Positions 1-7,886 of a DNA stretch of 52,278 nucleotides are shown one piece after another (the stretch's first letter is position 1; every line of letters starts with the position of its first letter). The stretch covers positions 1 through 52,278 of the forward strand of contig JAJZVN010000012.1 in the NCBI GenBank assembly GCA_021845685.1. Reading direction: 5' to 3'. The notes under the pieces are model-generated. The model ran no database searches. It had not been told where the DNA came from and saw nothing but the letters and a program-made list of their open reading frames with translations. The position numbers and the translations under genes are program-made. Origin of the DNA: a bacterium. Lineage in GTDB: Bacteria > SZUA-79 > Acidulodesulfobacterales > Acidulodesulfobacteraceae.

Positions 1-5
1 TATGT

Positions 6-743
6 ATGAAAAATTTTAATTTTATCTTAAAAGACTTTAGAAGACTTAAGAACAATGAAGCGTTTACGCTAATTGAACTTGTAATGGTTATTTTGCTAAT
101 CGGTATTCTGGCTGCTGTGGTGCTGCCTAAATTTGTTAATTTAACCGGTTCGGCAAATAAGGCTGCTTCGCAGGGAGTAATAGGCTCGCTTGGTGAGGGT
201 GTAACAAGCCAGATGTCTAAAAATTTAGTAAATAATGATTTATCGGATTATGTGGCTATTACAGGATTTAACGCGACAAAAGCCGGGAAGGTGACATTTG
301 AGCCCACCTTGCCGTCTGCTAATACAGCCGGCACGAATCCTTACGCAAATCCGTTTTTATTACTGCCGAACTATACAACGCCTATAACCGGCTCTCCGGC
401 GGGTTCAGGCACATCTTACAATATTGCGACAACTGCTCCGACCGTTCCTTCGCCATCAACACCGGGCAATTCATGGTGGCTTGTTTATTCAAACGGCGCA
501 GTTACAGGTCCAGGTAAAGCAACAGGTCTTTCCGCAGGTCTAACATGCAACAATTCAGCGACGACCAATCCAAATTATGTTCTGCCTGCAACGACCGTAC
601 CTGTTAATGAATATACCGAACAAATAGGCAATATAGATTATGTCTATACAAACGGTTCGGTAGAAGACAGCTACGCTTATTATATGGTTATATCTGCAAA
701 CGATAATATAGAAGGATTTTATATGACCCCCTGTCAATCATAA
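6..743 (+). CDS. Type IV pilin-like / pseudopilin protein with class III signal
   Basis: Secreted fibre subunit of a type IV pilus or type II secretion pseudopilus. Residues 1-19 form a short basic leader. It is followed by a prepilin N-methylation segment reading A|FTLIELVMVILLIGIL, with Glu at mature position 5 and a hydrophobic helix over about residues 20-45. The residue before the predicted cleavage is Ala rather than the usual Gly. The rest is a Gly/Ser/Thr/Pro-rich globular part with two late Cys (one near residue 180 and one at the end). No other pilus genes are visible, but the window starts 5 bases upstream, so its operon and even its true start could lie outside. Two hairpin terminators follow. 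The family is certain from the N-terminus; the specific role is not. Confidence 0.85.
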   Translation: MKNFNFILKDFRRLKNNEAFTLIELVMVILLIGILAAVVLPKFVNLTGSANKAASQGVIGSLGEGVTSQMSKNLVNNDLSDYVAITGFNATKAGKVTFEPTLPSANTAGTNPYANPFLLLPNYTTPITGSPAGSGTSYNIATTAPTVPSPSTPGNSWWLVYSNGAVTGPGKATGLSAGLTCNNSATTNPNYVLPATTVPVNEYTEQIGNIDYVYTNGSVEDSYAYYMVISANDNIEGFYMTPCQS

Positions 744-745
744 TA

Positions 746-785
746 AACAACGGATAAACCCGCTTATGCCGGCTTATCCGTTGTT
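746..785 (+). terminator. Hairpin just after the pilin stop codon
   Basis: A 12-bp perfect inverted repeat (AACAACGGATAA at 746-757, its complement at 774-785) starts three bases after the pilin stop codon. The loop itself can fold as CCG...CGG. It is followed by T/A-rich sequence rather than a clean T-run, so it may act together with the next hairpin. Confidence 0.6.
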
Positions 786-793
786 ATAATATA

Positions 794-840
794 TAAAACC
801 CCTGATGGTATACAATATTTGCTATCAGGGGTTTTATATT
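794..840. terminator. Rho-independent terminator (second hairpin after the pilin gene)
   Basis: A 13-bp stem pairs TAAAACCCCTGAT (794-806) with its complement (824-836), followed by TATT. An A-run on the left arm and a T-run on the right arm mean it could work in both directions. It would separate the plus-strand pilin gene from the minus-strand toxin-antitoxin pair. Confidence 0.7.
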
Positions 841-933
841 CACCGTTCTTTTTTTTTCATTTTTAAAGATTATGGTTTACAGCATAAGAAAAGAAAATTA
901 TTCAAGGTATTGTTTTTAAGGTATCCTTTTAAG

Positions 934-988
934 GTATCCGATTTATTTATTCTCGTACTCCTGACTGTATTTTAGCATGAAAATATTA
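934..988 (+). repeat. Direct repeat, left copy, flanking the VapBC module
   Basis: About 55 bp beginning GTATCCGATTTATTTATTCT and ending in TTTAGCATGAAAATATTA. It recurs almost identically at 1863-1928 on the other side of the toxin-antitoxin genes. A partial third copy of the first part (TCCGATTTATTTATTC) lies at 1001-1016. Confidence 0.75.
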
Positions 989-1059
989 TTATAAAGGTAA
1001 TCCGATTTATTTATTCAGGGGGGTTTTTATAATAATCATATATGTTTTAACTATATCTT

Positions 1060-1464
1060 TTACGGCTCTTCTATTCTTTCTATTTTGTCTATTTTGTCAA
1101 AATCAGCATCGTAACTATAAATTTTAGTTATGCCTTTTGATTTCATAATTGAAGCATTAAAAGCATCGGTAAAAGATATATTTTTTTCTGCAAATAATTT
1201 AAGAGCAGAAATAAAAGTATCTTTAAATTCAACAACTAATCCTTCAAGATTGATAATGGCAGTCGTCATCTCGCCTATATCTTTTCTTGAAACTTTATAA
1301 AACTTATCAAGTGTAAAAATTAATTCAAAAATAACTAAAGGGCTTGTCGTTACCTTTTCTTTGCCCTCTTCTACTTTTTTTAAAAGCAAAAAGACCTTTT
1401 TAGCCTTTTCGGCGTCGTCGTTAGTGAGGTAACGAAGAAAAATATTCGTGTCTATAAAATGCAT
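1060..1464 (-). CDS. vapC: VapC-like PIN-domain toxin (ribonuclease)
   Basis: A 134-residue single PIN domain, the usual VapC length. The acidic residues expected for the Mg2+-dependent RNase site are present: Asp5 in FIDTN, Glu47 in FELIF, Asp100 in FTDAF, and Asp119 with Asp121 in SYDADFD. VapC toxins generally cleave tRNA or rRNA when freed from their antitoxin. The start lies only 4 bases downstream of the AbrB-type antitoxin, forming a standard antitoxin-toxin operon. The pair sits between direct repeats, which suggests it arrived as a cassette. All catalytic positions are intact, so it is probably functional. Confidence 0.88.
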   Translation of the reverse strand: MHFIDTNIFLRYLTNDDAEKAKKVFLLLKKVEEGKEKVTTSPLVIFELIFTLDKFYKVSRKDIGEMTTAIINLEGLVVEFKDTFISALKLFAEKNISFTDAFNASIMKSKGITKIYSYDADFDKIDKIERIEEP

Positions 1465-1468
1465 AATA

Positions 1469-1738
1469 TTATTTTTTTATTCCCCCAGCGACAGTTTCTT
1501 CAAACTCCTTCCTTATTTTTTTAAATTCCTCAGGTTTTTCTTTTGGCTTTACCTTTCCGAAATACTTAACTATATTTGAAGTAAACGGTATGACCTCTAT
1601 TAGATCTTGTTTTATTCTAAAAGTAACGGTATCTTTAGATTTTAATTTTAACATATCTCTATATTTTTTTGGAATAGTTATCTGACCTTTACTGGTAACA
1701 GTTGTCTTTTCTATTATTTTTGGCATAAGCCTTTTCAT
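1469..1738 (-). CDS. vapB: AbrB/SpoVT-type antitoxin of the VapBC pair
   Basis: An 89-residue protein with a SpoVT-AbrB swapped-hairpin DNA-binding domain in the N-terminal half (TVTSKGQITIPKKYRD, then a hydrophobic strand around VTFRI). A charged C-terminal tail probably wraps the toxin. The family binds its own promoter and neutralises the cognate PIN toxin. A strong AAAGGAG lies directly before the first ATG, leaving almost no spacing. Translation may therefore start at Met5, about 12 bases further on. Confidence 0.85.
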   Translation of the reverse strand: MKRLMPKIIEKTTVTSKGQITIPKKYRDMLKLKSKDTVTFRIKQDLIEVIPFTSNIVKYFGKVKPKEKPEEFKKIRKEFEETVAGGIKK

Positions 1739-1862
1739 CTCCTTTTAATATAATTTATATAATTTTATAATACTTATAAATTTAAGTATTACTTAATTTT
1801 ATATCATACTAAAAATAAAATGTCAACTTAAAGATAAGTCTTTAATCCTGCGATAAAGATAA

Positions 1863-1928
1863 GTATCCGATTTATTTATTCTCTTACTCCTGACCCACTC
1901 CTGACTGTATTTTAGCATGAAAATATTA
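1863..1928 (+). repeat. Direct repeat, right copy, flanking the VapBC module
   Basis: Matches 934-988 but contains an extra 11 bases in which part of the 'ACTCCTGAC' unit is repeated. The surrounding 1739-2050 gap shows no gene; it is AT-rich non-coding sequence. Confidence 0.75.
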
Positions 1929-2050
1929 AAAAATTATTAAATTTATTCCTACGAATAATTCAAATTGCTGAAAATAATTAATATTTTTTTAACAGAAATG
2001 TCATAATTATTTAATAATTTTTATGTATAATTATTATTATGTACATAAAG

Positions 2051-2139
2051 TCTAAAATTGCAGATATAAATTGTTAAATATACCGCAATGCATCAATAAC
2101 GCTGCATGCAGATAATAAGTTTCTATCGGCAATTTTAGG
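2051..2139. repeat. Short MITE-like element, family 1 (degenerate copy)
   Basis: About 89 bp bounded by inverted ends CTAAAATTGCAGATA (left) and the complement of CTAAAATTGCCGATAG (right). The same ends bound the elements at 15888-16049 and 16887-17053. An internal AAATATACCGCAATGCAT matches the complement of the interior of the 16887 copy, which supports common origin. Confidence 0.55.
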
Positions 2140-2151
2140 GAAAAGCAGTAT

Positions 2152-2181
2152 TTGGAAAAAATATTTTATATATGTTATAAT
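2152..2181 (+). promoter_or_regulatory. Candidate sigma-70 promoter for the coiled-coil protein
   Basis: TTGGAA (2152-2157), an 18-base spacer, then TATAAT (2176-2181). It lies 26 bases upstream of the ATG and just before an AAAGGAG ribosome-binding site. The -35 match is imperfect. Confidence 0.45.
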
Positions 2182-2206
2182 ATTATTGTAATAAAGGAGA
2201 TTTTTT

Positions 2207-2749
2207 ATGAACGAATCAACGGAAAAAATGAAAGAAAACAAAGATAAAAATTCTTTTTCTTATCCTAATGAAATGCTGACATTTATATCCGGTGTATTTC
2301 CTAATGCAAAATACTTTGATGCACGCTTTGATCTTCTTCAAAACCAAATAGATGAAATAAGAAGAAACCAGGAATTGGATAGAAATCAGATAAGAGATTT
2401 TAAAAACGACGTAGACAGACGGTTTTCCGAAGTAGATAAAAAATTTGAGCTGGTTGATAAACGTTTTGAGCAGGTTGACAAGCGGTTTGAACAAGTTGAT
2501 AAGCGTTTTGAGCAGGTTAATAAGCGTTTTGAACAGGTTGATAATCGTTTTGATCTAGTTGATAAGCGGTTTGATCAAGTTGACAAGCGGTTTGAACAAA
2601 TGATAGCATCTATAGATAAGCTTGGAGATAAATTAGAATATAGGGACAGAGACCAGCGCAATTTTACCATTAAAATGTTTTCAATAGCAATTGCTGTTTC
2701 TATGTTGGGAGTACTCGGAGCTTTTCTTAAAATTATAGGGGTTTTTTAA
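2207..2749 (+). CDS. Heptad-repeat coiled-coil protein with C-terminal membrane anchor (DUF1640-like)
   Basis: A 180-residue protein of unknown function. Residues about 40-155 form a long coiled coil dominated by seven-residue units of the form RFEQVDK (about ten copies, each coded by a 21-bp DNA repeat between roughly 2420 and 2610). A single hydrophobic helix follows at about 157-178. The N-terminal 40 residues are charged. This resembles bacterial DUF1640/CCDC90-type tail-anchored coiled-coil proteins, but I cannot confirm the family. A good AAAGGAG sits 7 bases before the ATG. The tandem DNA units make the coil length prone to change by slippage. Confidence 0.7.
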   Translation: MNESTEKMKENKDKNSFSYPNEMLTFISGVFPNAKYFDARFDLLQNQIDEIRRNQELDRNQIRDFKNDVDRRFSEVDKKFELVDKRFEQVDKRFEQVDKRFEQVNKRFEQVDNRFDLVDKRFDQVDKRFEQMIASIDKLGDKLEYRDRDQRNFTIKMFSIAIAVSMLGVLGAFLKIIGVF

Positions 2750-2778
2750 TTTTAATAAAAACAAATTAATAAAATTAA

Positions 2779-4566
2779 TTATAAAATGGTAGGATGTTTA
2801 AAGTTAATATCGTCTTTGTTGGGGTAATCAATCGTATAATGAGTTCCTCTTGATTCTTTTCTTAACATAGCCGATGTGATAATTAAATTAGCGACTTCGG
2901 CAATATTTCTTAATTCTATTAAATCCGATGATATTTTAAAGTTCCAGTAATATTCTTTAATTTCAGTCAAAAGATTGTCAATTCTTCTTTTTGCTCTTTC
3001 AAGCCTTTTATCAGATCTTACGATACCAACATAATTCCACATCGTCCTTCTTAATTCATCCCAGTTATGAGTAATAACGATAATCTCGTCTCCGCCTTCA
3101 AGTCCAAAATCTTTCCATTCAGGAATTTCAAATAAATTAGCTTTGCCGTTTGCAGTAATATTATTTTTATTGCTATTATTGCTATTGCTATTGCTATTGC
3201 TATTGCTATAATTATTAATAGAATTATATTTGCTGTTTTCTTTATTGTTATTGTTTATTCCTGTTTTATTTTTATTATTAATATTATTTGGGCTATTTCC
3301 GGCATTTCCAGATTGTAAAATCTTTAATTTTTCTATCGTAGATTCATATGCTTTTTTAGCAAAAACACAACCCTCAAGAAGCGAATTGCTTGCAAGCCTA
3401 TTGGCTCCATGAAGTCCTGTATATGCAGCTTCTCCGATAGCATATAAATTTTCAACGGAAGTTAAACCGTTTTTATCGGTTAAGACTCCTCCACAAAGAT
3501 AATGAGCCGCAGGAACAACAGGAATCCATTGTTTTGACATATCAATTCCAAAACTAAGCGTAGTTTTAAAAATATCCGGAAATCTTTTTTCTAAAAATTC
3601 TCTTGATTTATGAGTCATATCAAGATAAACACATTCGTCTCCCGTTCTTTTCATTTCAAAATCAATCGTTCTTGCCACAATATCTCTCGGAGCAAGGCTT
3701 TTCAGAGGATGAACATTGTCCATAAACGGAGTTCCGTCTTTAAGTCTTAAAACTCCCCCTTCGCCTCTTAAAGCTTCCGATATTAAAAACGACTTTGCTT
3801 CAGGATGATAAAGAATTGTCGGATGAAACTGATAAAATTCCATATTTGCAATTTTTGCCCCTATTCTATGAGCCATCGCAATGCCGTCGCCTGTTGAAAT
3901 ATCGGGGTTGGAAGTATAAAGAAAAACCTTTCCGGCTCCTCCTGTGGCAAGTACAACAAAATCAGCGCTTACTGTTTTCACCTCATTTGTTGTTTTATCT
4001 AAAAAATAAGCTCCAAGAACTCTATCGGTTTTATCTTTATCTTTGGTTTTATCTTTATCTTTATTGTTTAATTTTTTTAATTTATTAGACGTAATTAAAT
4101 CAATAGCAATATGATTTTCAAAAATTGAAATATTGTTTTTTTGTCTTGAATTTTCAACTAAAGCTCTTTCTATTTCTCTTCCTGTTATATCCCCTGCGTG
4201 TAACACCCTTCTTTGAGAATGTCCGCCTTCTCTGCCTAAATCAAAAATTTCTTCATTTTCTTTATATCGGGCAAAATTAACTCCCCAGTTTAAAAGATCT
4301 TCGACAACGGCAGGACCTTCTTCAACAACCATTCTTACAACTTCTTCGTTGCAAATACCGTCTCCTGCAATTAAAGTATCTTTTACATGAAGACTTACCG
4401 AATCTTTAAAATTAGTAACAGCCGCTAATCCGCCTTGAGCATAATTTGTGTTAGATTCAGCTTCTTCTTTTTTGGTAAAAATACCTACGGATATATTTTC
4501 ATGATATCTATTTGCAAGACTTAATCCCGCGATTCCCGAACCTATAATTAATATATTAAAATGCAT
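2779..4566 (-). CDS. nadB: L-aspartate oxidase (NAD biosynthesis)
   Basis: Flavoenzyme oxidising L-aspartate to iminoaspartate, the first step of de novo NAD synthesis, in the cytoplasm. The FAD Rossmann motif is at residues 7-16 (IIGSGIAGLS). It is followed by NYAQGGLAAV (41-50), EGGHSQRRVLHAGD (113-126), NMEFYQFHPT (241-250), the RGEGG loop (267-271) and a C-terminal IGEAAYTGLHGANRLASNSL segment (377-396). At 595 residues it is longer than the usual ~540. The excess is a KDKDK-type insert (about 168-181) and an Asn/Ser-rich insert (about 420-476) coded partly by a TTGCTA hexamer repeat near 3178-3207. It lies 12 bases after a lipoprotein gene and is probably co-transcribed. nadA and nadC are not in the window. 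Confidence 0.96.
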   Translation of the reverse strand: MHFNILIIGSGIAGLSLANRYHENISVGIFTKKEEAESNTNYAQGGLAAVTNFKDSVSLHVKDTLIAGDGICNEEVVRMVVEEGPAVVEDLLNWGVNFARYKENEEIFDLGREGGHSQRRVLHAGDITGREIERALVENSRQKNNISIFENHIAIDLITSNKLKKLNNKDKDKTKDKDKTDRVLGAYFLDKTTNEVKTVSADFVVLATGGAGKVFLYTSNPDISTGDGIAMAHRIGAKIANMEFYQFHPTILYHPEAKSFLISEALRGEGGVLRLKDGTPFMDNVHPLKSLAPRDIVARTIDFEMKRTGDECVYLDMTHKSREFLEKRFPDIFKTTLSFGIDMSKQWIPVVPAAHYLCGGVLTDKNGLTSVENLYAIGEAAYTGLHGANRLASNSLLEGCVFAKKAYESTIEKLKILQSGNAGNSPNNINNKNKTGINNNNKENSKYNSINNYSNSNSNSNSNNSNKNNITANGKANLFEIPEWKDFGLEGGDEIIVITHNWDELRRTMWNYVGIVRSDKRLERAKRRIDNLLTEIKEYYWNFKISSDLIELRNIAEVANLIITSAMLRKESRGTHYTIDYPNKDDINFKHPTIL

Positions 4567-4578
4567 TCTGTTTCTGCC

Positions 4579-5283
4579 TTAATTTTTAATCGGGGTTAAA
4601 TTCCATTTTAAAATAGCCCTTCCGTTTACCCCGGTAATAGTCAACTTTAGCCATTTGGTTTTTCTTGTAATCATCAATTCTTTTTTCTTTTTGTCGTAAT
4701 ATCTCGGAAATTCTATAATATATTGTTTTGACCATTTTGTAATATAAGGAAAAAAAGCTTTTAAAAATGCTCTTTTCCGTTCTGCAGGTTTTATTTTTAA
4801 CGGTAAAACATTTTCCTTTTTATTATTAGATAAATATATCATCCATATAGAACGATTTGAATCAAAATTATTATATCTTATGTTTGGAGTATAAACAGAG
4901 ATAAAAAATTTAACATATTTATTAGATGTTTTGTATAATTTATTAAGTTTTATTTTAAATGCCTTTTTATTAAGCAAATAATATTTGGAATATTTTTTTG
5001 CATAAGCATAAACAAAGGCGTTGTTAAAATAAGTAGCTCTTAAAAACATAACCGTGTCGAGTTTATTGTAATTATATACATTTATTTTTTTAGTGACATA
5101 GTTTAGGACTGATTTATAGTTTAAAACAGGTTTATAAATATTATTCTTTGATGAAACATTGTTTTTATAAACAACAGGTTTTCTATTTTTTTTTAAAATA
5201 AGAGAACAGCCCGATAAACTAAAACTTACAAAATAAACAATAAACAAAAATAGCAGCATTATATAAAATCTTTTTTTCATCAT
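4579..5283 (-). CDS. Putative lipoprotein of unknown function
   Basis: A 234-residue protein with a lysine-start hydrophobic signal (residues 3-22) ending in the lipobox LSGC, Cys26 being the predicted lipidated residue. The mature part is rich in Tyr, Lys and Asn with no motif I recognise. The C-terminal part (KTKWLKLTITGVNG) reads like a beta-strand domain. It directly precedes nadB on the same strand, 12 bases away, so the two are probably one transcript without an obvious functional link. Confidence 0.7.
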   Translation of the reverse strand: MMKKRFYIMLLFLFIVYFVSFSLSGCSLILKKNRKPVVYKNNVSSKNNIYKPVLNYKSVLNYVTKKINVYNYNKLDTVMFLRATYFNNAFVYAYAKKYSKYYLLNKKAFKIKLNKLYKTSNKYVKFFISVYTPNIRYNNFDSNRSIWMIYLSNNKKENVLPLKIKPAERKRAFLKAFFPYITKWSKQYIIEFPRYYDKKKKELMITRKTKWLKLTITGVNGRAILKWNLTPIKN

Positions 5284-5547
5284 TTTATTTAATATTTATT
5301 TAATATTTATTATTAAATTAATTAATTAATGTCTTATCGTTAAAGTTAATTAACAATCTAAAAAAGAGAGCAGATATTTTTGTTCATTATTTATTGCCTA
5401 CTATTTTAGTGATTTATTATTAATTAAATATATTTAAATTGTATATTTTTATCTTATTAATTTGTATAATATATTACTAATATTTTTAATATATAAAAAT
5501 AATAAATAAAATAGAAAAACTTATAAATAAATATAAATTATTTTAAG

Positions 5548-6165
5548 CTAATATAATATGTCCGCCTTTGTAAATAATGAAATTAAATCAATGCCATTTT
5601 CTTTTAAATTTTCTTTTCCGCCTTCTTCTCTATCTACAATACAAATGGTGTTTTTTACAATATAACCTTCATTTCTTGCACTTTCAACGGCTTTTAAAAT
5701 AGAACCGCCAGTCGTAACAACATCTTCTACTATCATTATTTTAGCATCTTTATGCAAAAATTGCACAGGCTCAATCATATTACCTTTTCCGTAGCCTTTC
5801 TTTTCTTTTCTTATAACAACAGATTTTAAAGTATTTCCGTCCAAAAAGCTGTTTATCAGAATAGAAGAAATTAAAGGTATTCCTCCTACAGGTACCCCTG
5901 CAATTACATCAAACGCCGATTTGCTTTTAAAAACCATAAGCTCTTCATAAAGCATTCTGCCGATATAATAAAGATAATCTCCGTCAAAAGAAATTCTTCT
6001 CAAATCAATATAAAAATCGCTCTTTCGTCCAGATACTAAAGTAAATTCTTTTTTTTCATAGCAAAATGTTTTTATTGCGTTTAAAACTGTCAATCTAATA
6101 TCGTCAATGCTTATATTTAATAAATTACTTAAATTACTTAAATTACTTAAATTATTGTTGTTCAT
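5548..6165 (-). CDS. pyrE: Orotate phosphoribosyltransferase
   Basis: Converts orotate and PRPP to OMP in pyrimidine synthesis. Diagnostic segments are SGRKSDFYIDLR (45-56), GVPVGGIPL (90-98), the flexible catalytic loop RKEKKGYGKGNMIEP (119-133) and the PRPP motif IVEDVVTTGGS (145-155). The 205-residue length is normal. The N-terminus contains three LSN-type units coded by a 9-bp tandem repeat (near 6119-6155), so the functional start may be a little downstream. It is monocistronic or loosely grouped with the purine genes upstream. Confidence 0.95.
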   Translation of the reverse strand: MNNNNLSNLSNLSNLLNISIDDIRLTVLNAIKTFCYEKKEFTLVSGRKSDFYIDLRRISFDGDYLYYIGRMLYEELMVFKSKSAFDVIAGVPVGGIPLISSILINSFLDGNTLKSVVIRKEKKGYGKGNMIEPVQFLHKDAKIMIVEDVVTTGGSILKAVESARNEGYIVKNTICIVDREEGGKENLKENGIDLISLFTKADILY

Positions 6166-6352
6166 TATATTTATTTAAATATTTATTAGTTAGTTATATT
6201 TGTGTTAAGCTTGCATCAAAAACAAAAACACACCTTAAATATATTATAATTATTTATCCTGAATAGATAGTTTTAATCGTGTCGTGTCATGTATAGATAA
6301 TATGAAGGTTATAATATATTAATAATATATCCTTTTAAAAAAGAAGTTAAAT

Positions 6353-7762
6353 TTAAATAATTTCCTTGCTGAATAATTTTAATTGACCGTAATAATCATT
6401 TTCATTTTCAATCTCTTCAGGGTAAGCACCGGAAAAACATGCTTCGCAAAAATTAACTTCATTCCCGACAACTTTTCTTAAACCTTCCAAAGTCAAAAAT
6501 TTTGTAGTTGTAGCTCCTAATTTTTCATTTATTTCTTCTTCGGAATATTTTGACGCCATAAGTTCTTCTTTTACAGGTGTATCTATACCGTAATAGCACG
6601 GAGACGAAACCATAGGAGAACTTAAACGGAGATGTATTTCTTTAGCTCCGGCGGCTTTCAGCATATCTACTATTTTTTTGGAGGTTGTTCCTCTCACTAC
6701 GGAATCGTCAACCACTACGACTTTTTTCCCTTCTATCACATCTAAAACAGGATTAAGTTTAATTTTTACTCCAAAATTTCTTATCGCTCTTTTAGGTTCT
6801 ATGAAAGTTCTGCCGACATAATGGTTTCTCGTAAAACCCATTTCAAACGGAATCCCTGATTCTTTTGAATAGCCCAATGCAGCTGGAACTCCTGAATCAG
6901 GAACGGCTATAACAATATCGGCGTCGATAAATGCTTCTTTTGCAAGCTGCCTTCCCATCGCGCTGCGTATTTTATAAATTGATTGACCGTTATATATGCT
7001 ATCCGGTCTTGAAAAATAAATTAATTCAAAAACACAATATGAATTTTTTTTTCTTTCAAACGGGAAAAAGCTTTTCATTCCTTCACTATTTACAAGAATA
7101 ATTTCGCCGGGTTTGACGTCTCGTATATATTTTGCATTGATTAAATCTAAACTGCATGTTTCGGAAGCAAAAACAACGGAACCTTCAAGTTCTCCTATAA
7201 CTAAAGGACGAAAACCGAAAGGATCTCTTGCGGCTATCATTTCATTTTCCGATAAAAATAAAAATGAATAAGCGCCTTTAATTTTTTCTAATGAGCTAAT
7301 AACTCTGTCAGCTAAAAATCTTTCTTTTGATGAAGCAATTAAATGAATAACAACTTCGGTATCGGAGCTTGAATAAAATATAGAACCTTTTTCTTCTAAT
7401 TCTTTCTTAATAATATTTGCATTAGTTAAATTTCCGTTATGGGCAACGGAAATAGAACCGTAATAATAATCTGCAATAAGCGGCTGCGCATTTTTAATTA
7501 AAGTTTCTCCCGAAGTAGAATATCTGACGTGTCCTATGGCATGCTTGCCTTTTATCCTGCCAAGAGTGGTTTCGTTAAATACGTCATTAACTAAGCCTAT
7601 ATTTTTATGAAAATATATATTGCGATTGTTGTCCGATGATGCGATTCCGCATGATTCCTGTCCTCTATGCTGCAGCGCATATAAACCTAAATATGTTATA
7701 TTTGTGGATTCTTCATGGTTATAAATACCAAATACTCCACATTCTTCGCTAATTTCTTCCAT
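6353..7762 (-). CDS. purF: Amidophosphoribosyltransferase (glutamine PRPP amidotransferase)
   Basis: Commits PRPP to purine synthesis using glutamine. A seven-residue propeptide precedes Cys8 in ECGVFGI, the Ntn-type glutaminase nucleophile exposed after cleavage. The phosphoribosyltransferase domain carries VVVVDDSVVRGTT. Four Cys in the contexts YCVFELIYF, SPCYYGID and FCEACFSG match the [4Fe-4S] ligands of the Bacillus-type enzyme, so this is the oxygen-sensitive, cluster-containing form. The 469-residue length is typical. It lies downstream of purL on the same strand with a 124-base gap. Confidence 0.96.
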   Translation of the reverse strand: MEEISEECGVFGIYNHEESTNITYLGLYALQHRGQESCGIASSDNNRNIYFHKNIGLVNDVFNETTLGRIKGKHAIGHVRYSTSGETLIKNAQPLIADYYYGSISVAHNGNLTNANIIKKELEEKGSIFYSSSDTEVVIHLIASSKERFLADRVISSLEKIKGAYSFLFLSENEMIAARDPFGFRPLVIGELEGSVVFASETCSLDLINAKYIRDVKPGEIILVNSEGMKSFFPFERKKNSYCVFELIYFSRPDSIYNGQSIYKIRSAMGRQLAKEAFIDADIVIAVPDSGVPAALGYSKESGIPFEMGFTRNHYVGRTFIEPKRAIRNFGVKIKLNPVLDVIEGKKVVVVDDSVVRGTTSKKIVDMLKAAGAKEIHLRLSSPMVSSPCYYGIDTPVKEELMASKYSEEEINEKLGATTTKFLTLEGLRKVVGNEVNFCEACFSGAYPEEIENENDYYGQLKLFSKEII

Positions 7763-7886
7763 TTTTTTAATTTTATTAATATTTAAGTTAGAATGCTATA
7801 ATAAATTTATTATTATAAATAAATTATATAAATAATAATATAAATAGTAAACTGCCGTTTAAGAAATTAAAAAATATTTTTACTTT

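Noticed and set aside
3178-3260. Hexamer repeats in nadB as a CRISPR-like or regulatory array
   Set aside because: Units are 6 bp with no spacers, lie inside an intact reading frame and code for Ser-Asn. They are a coding microsatellite. No CRISPR array was seen anywhere in the window.
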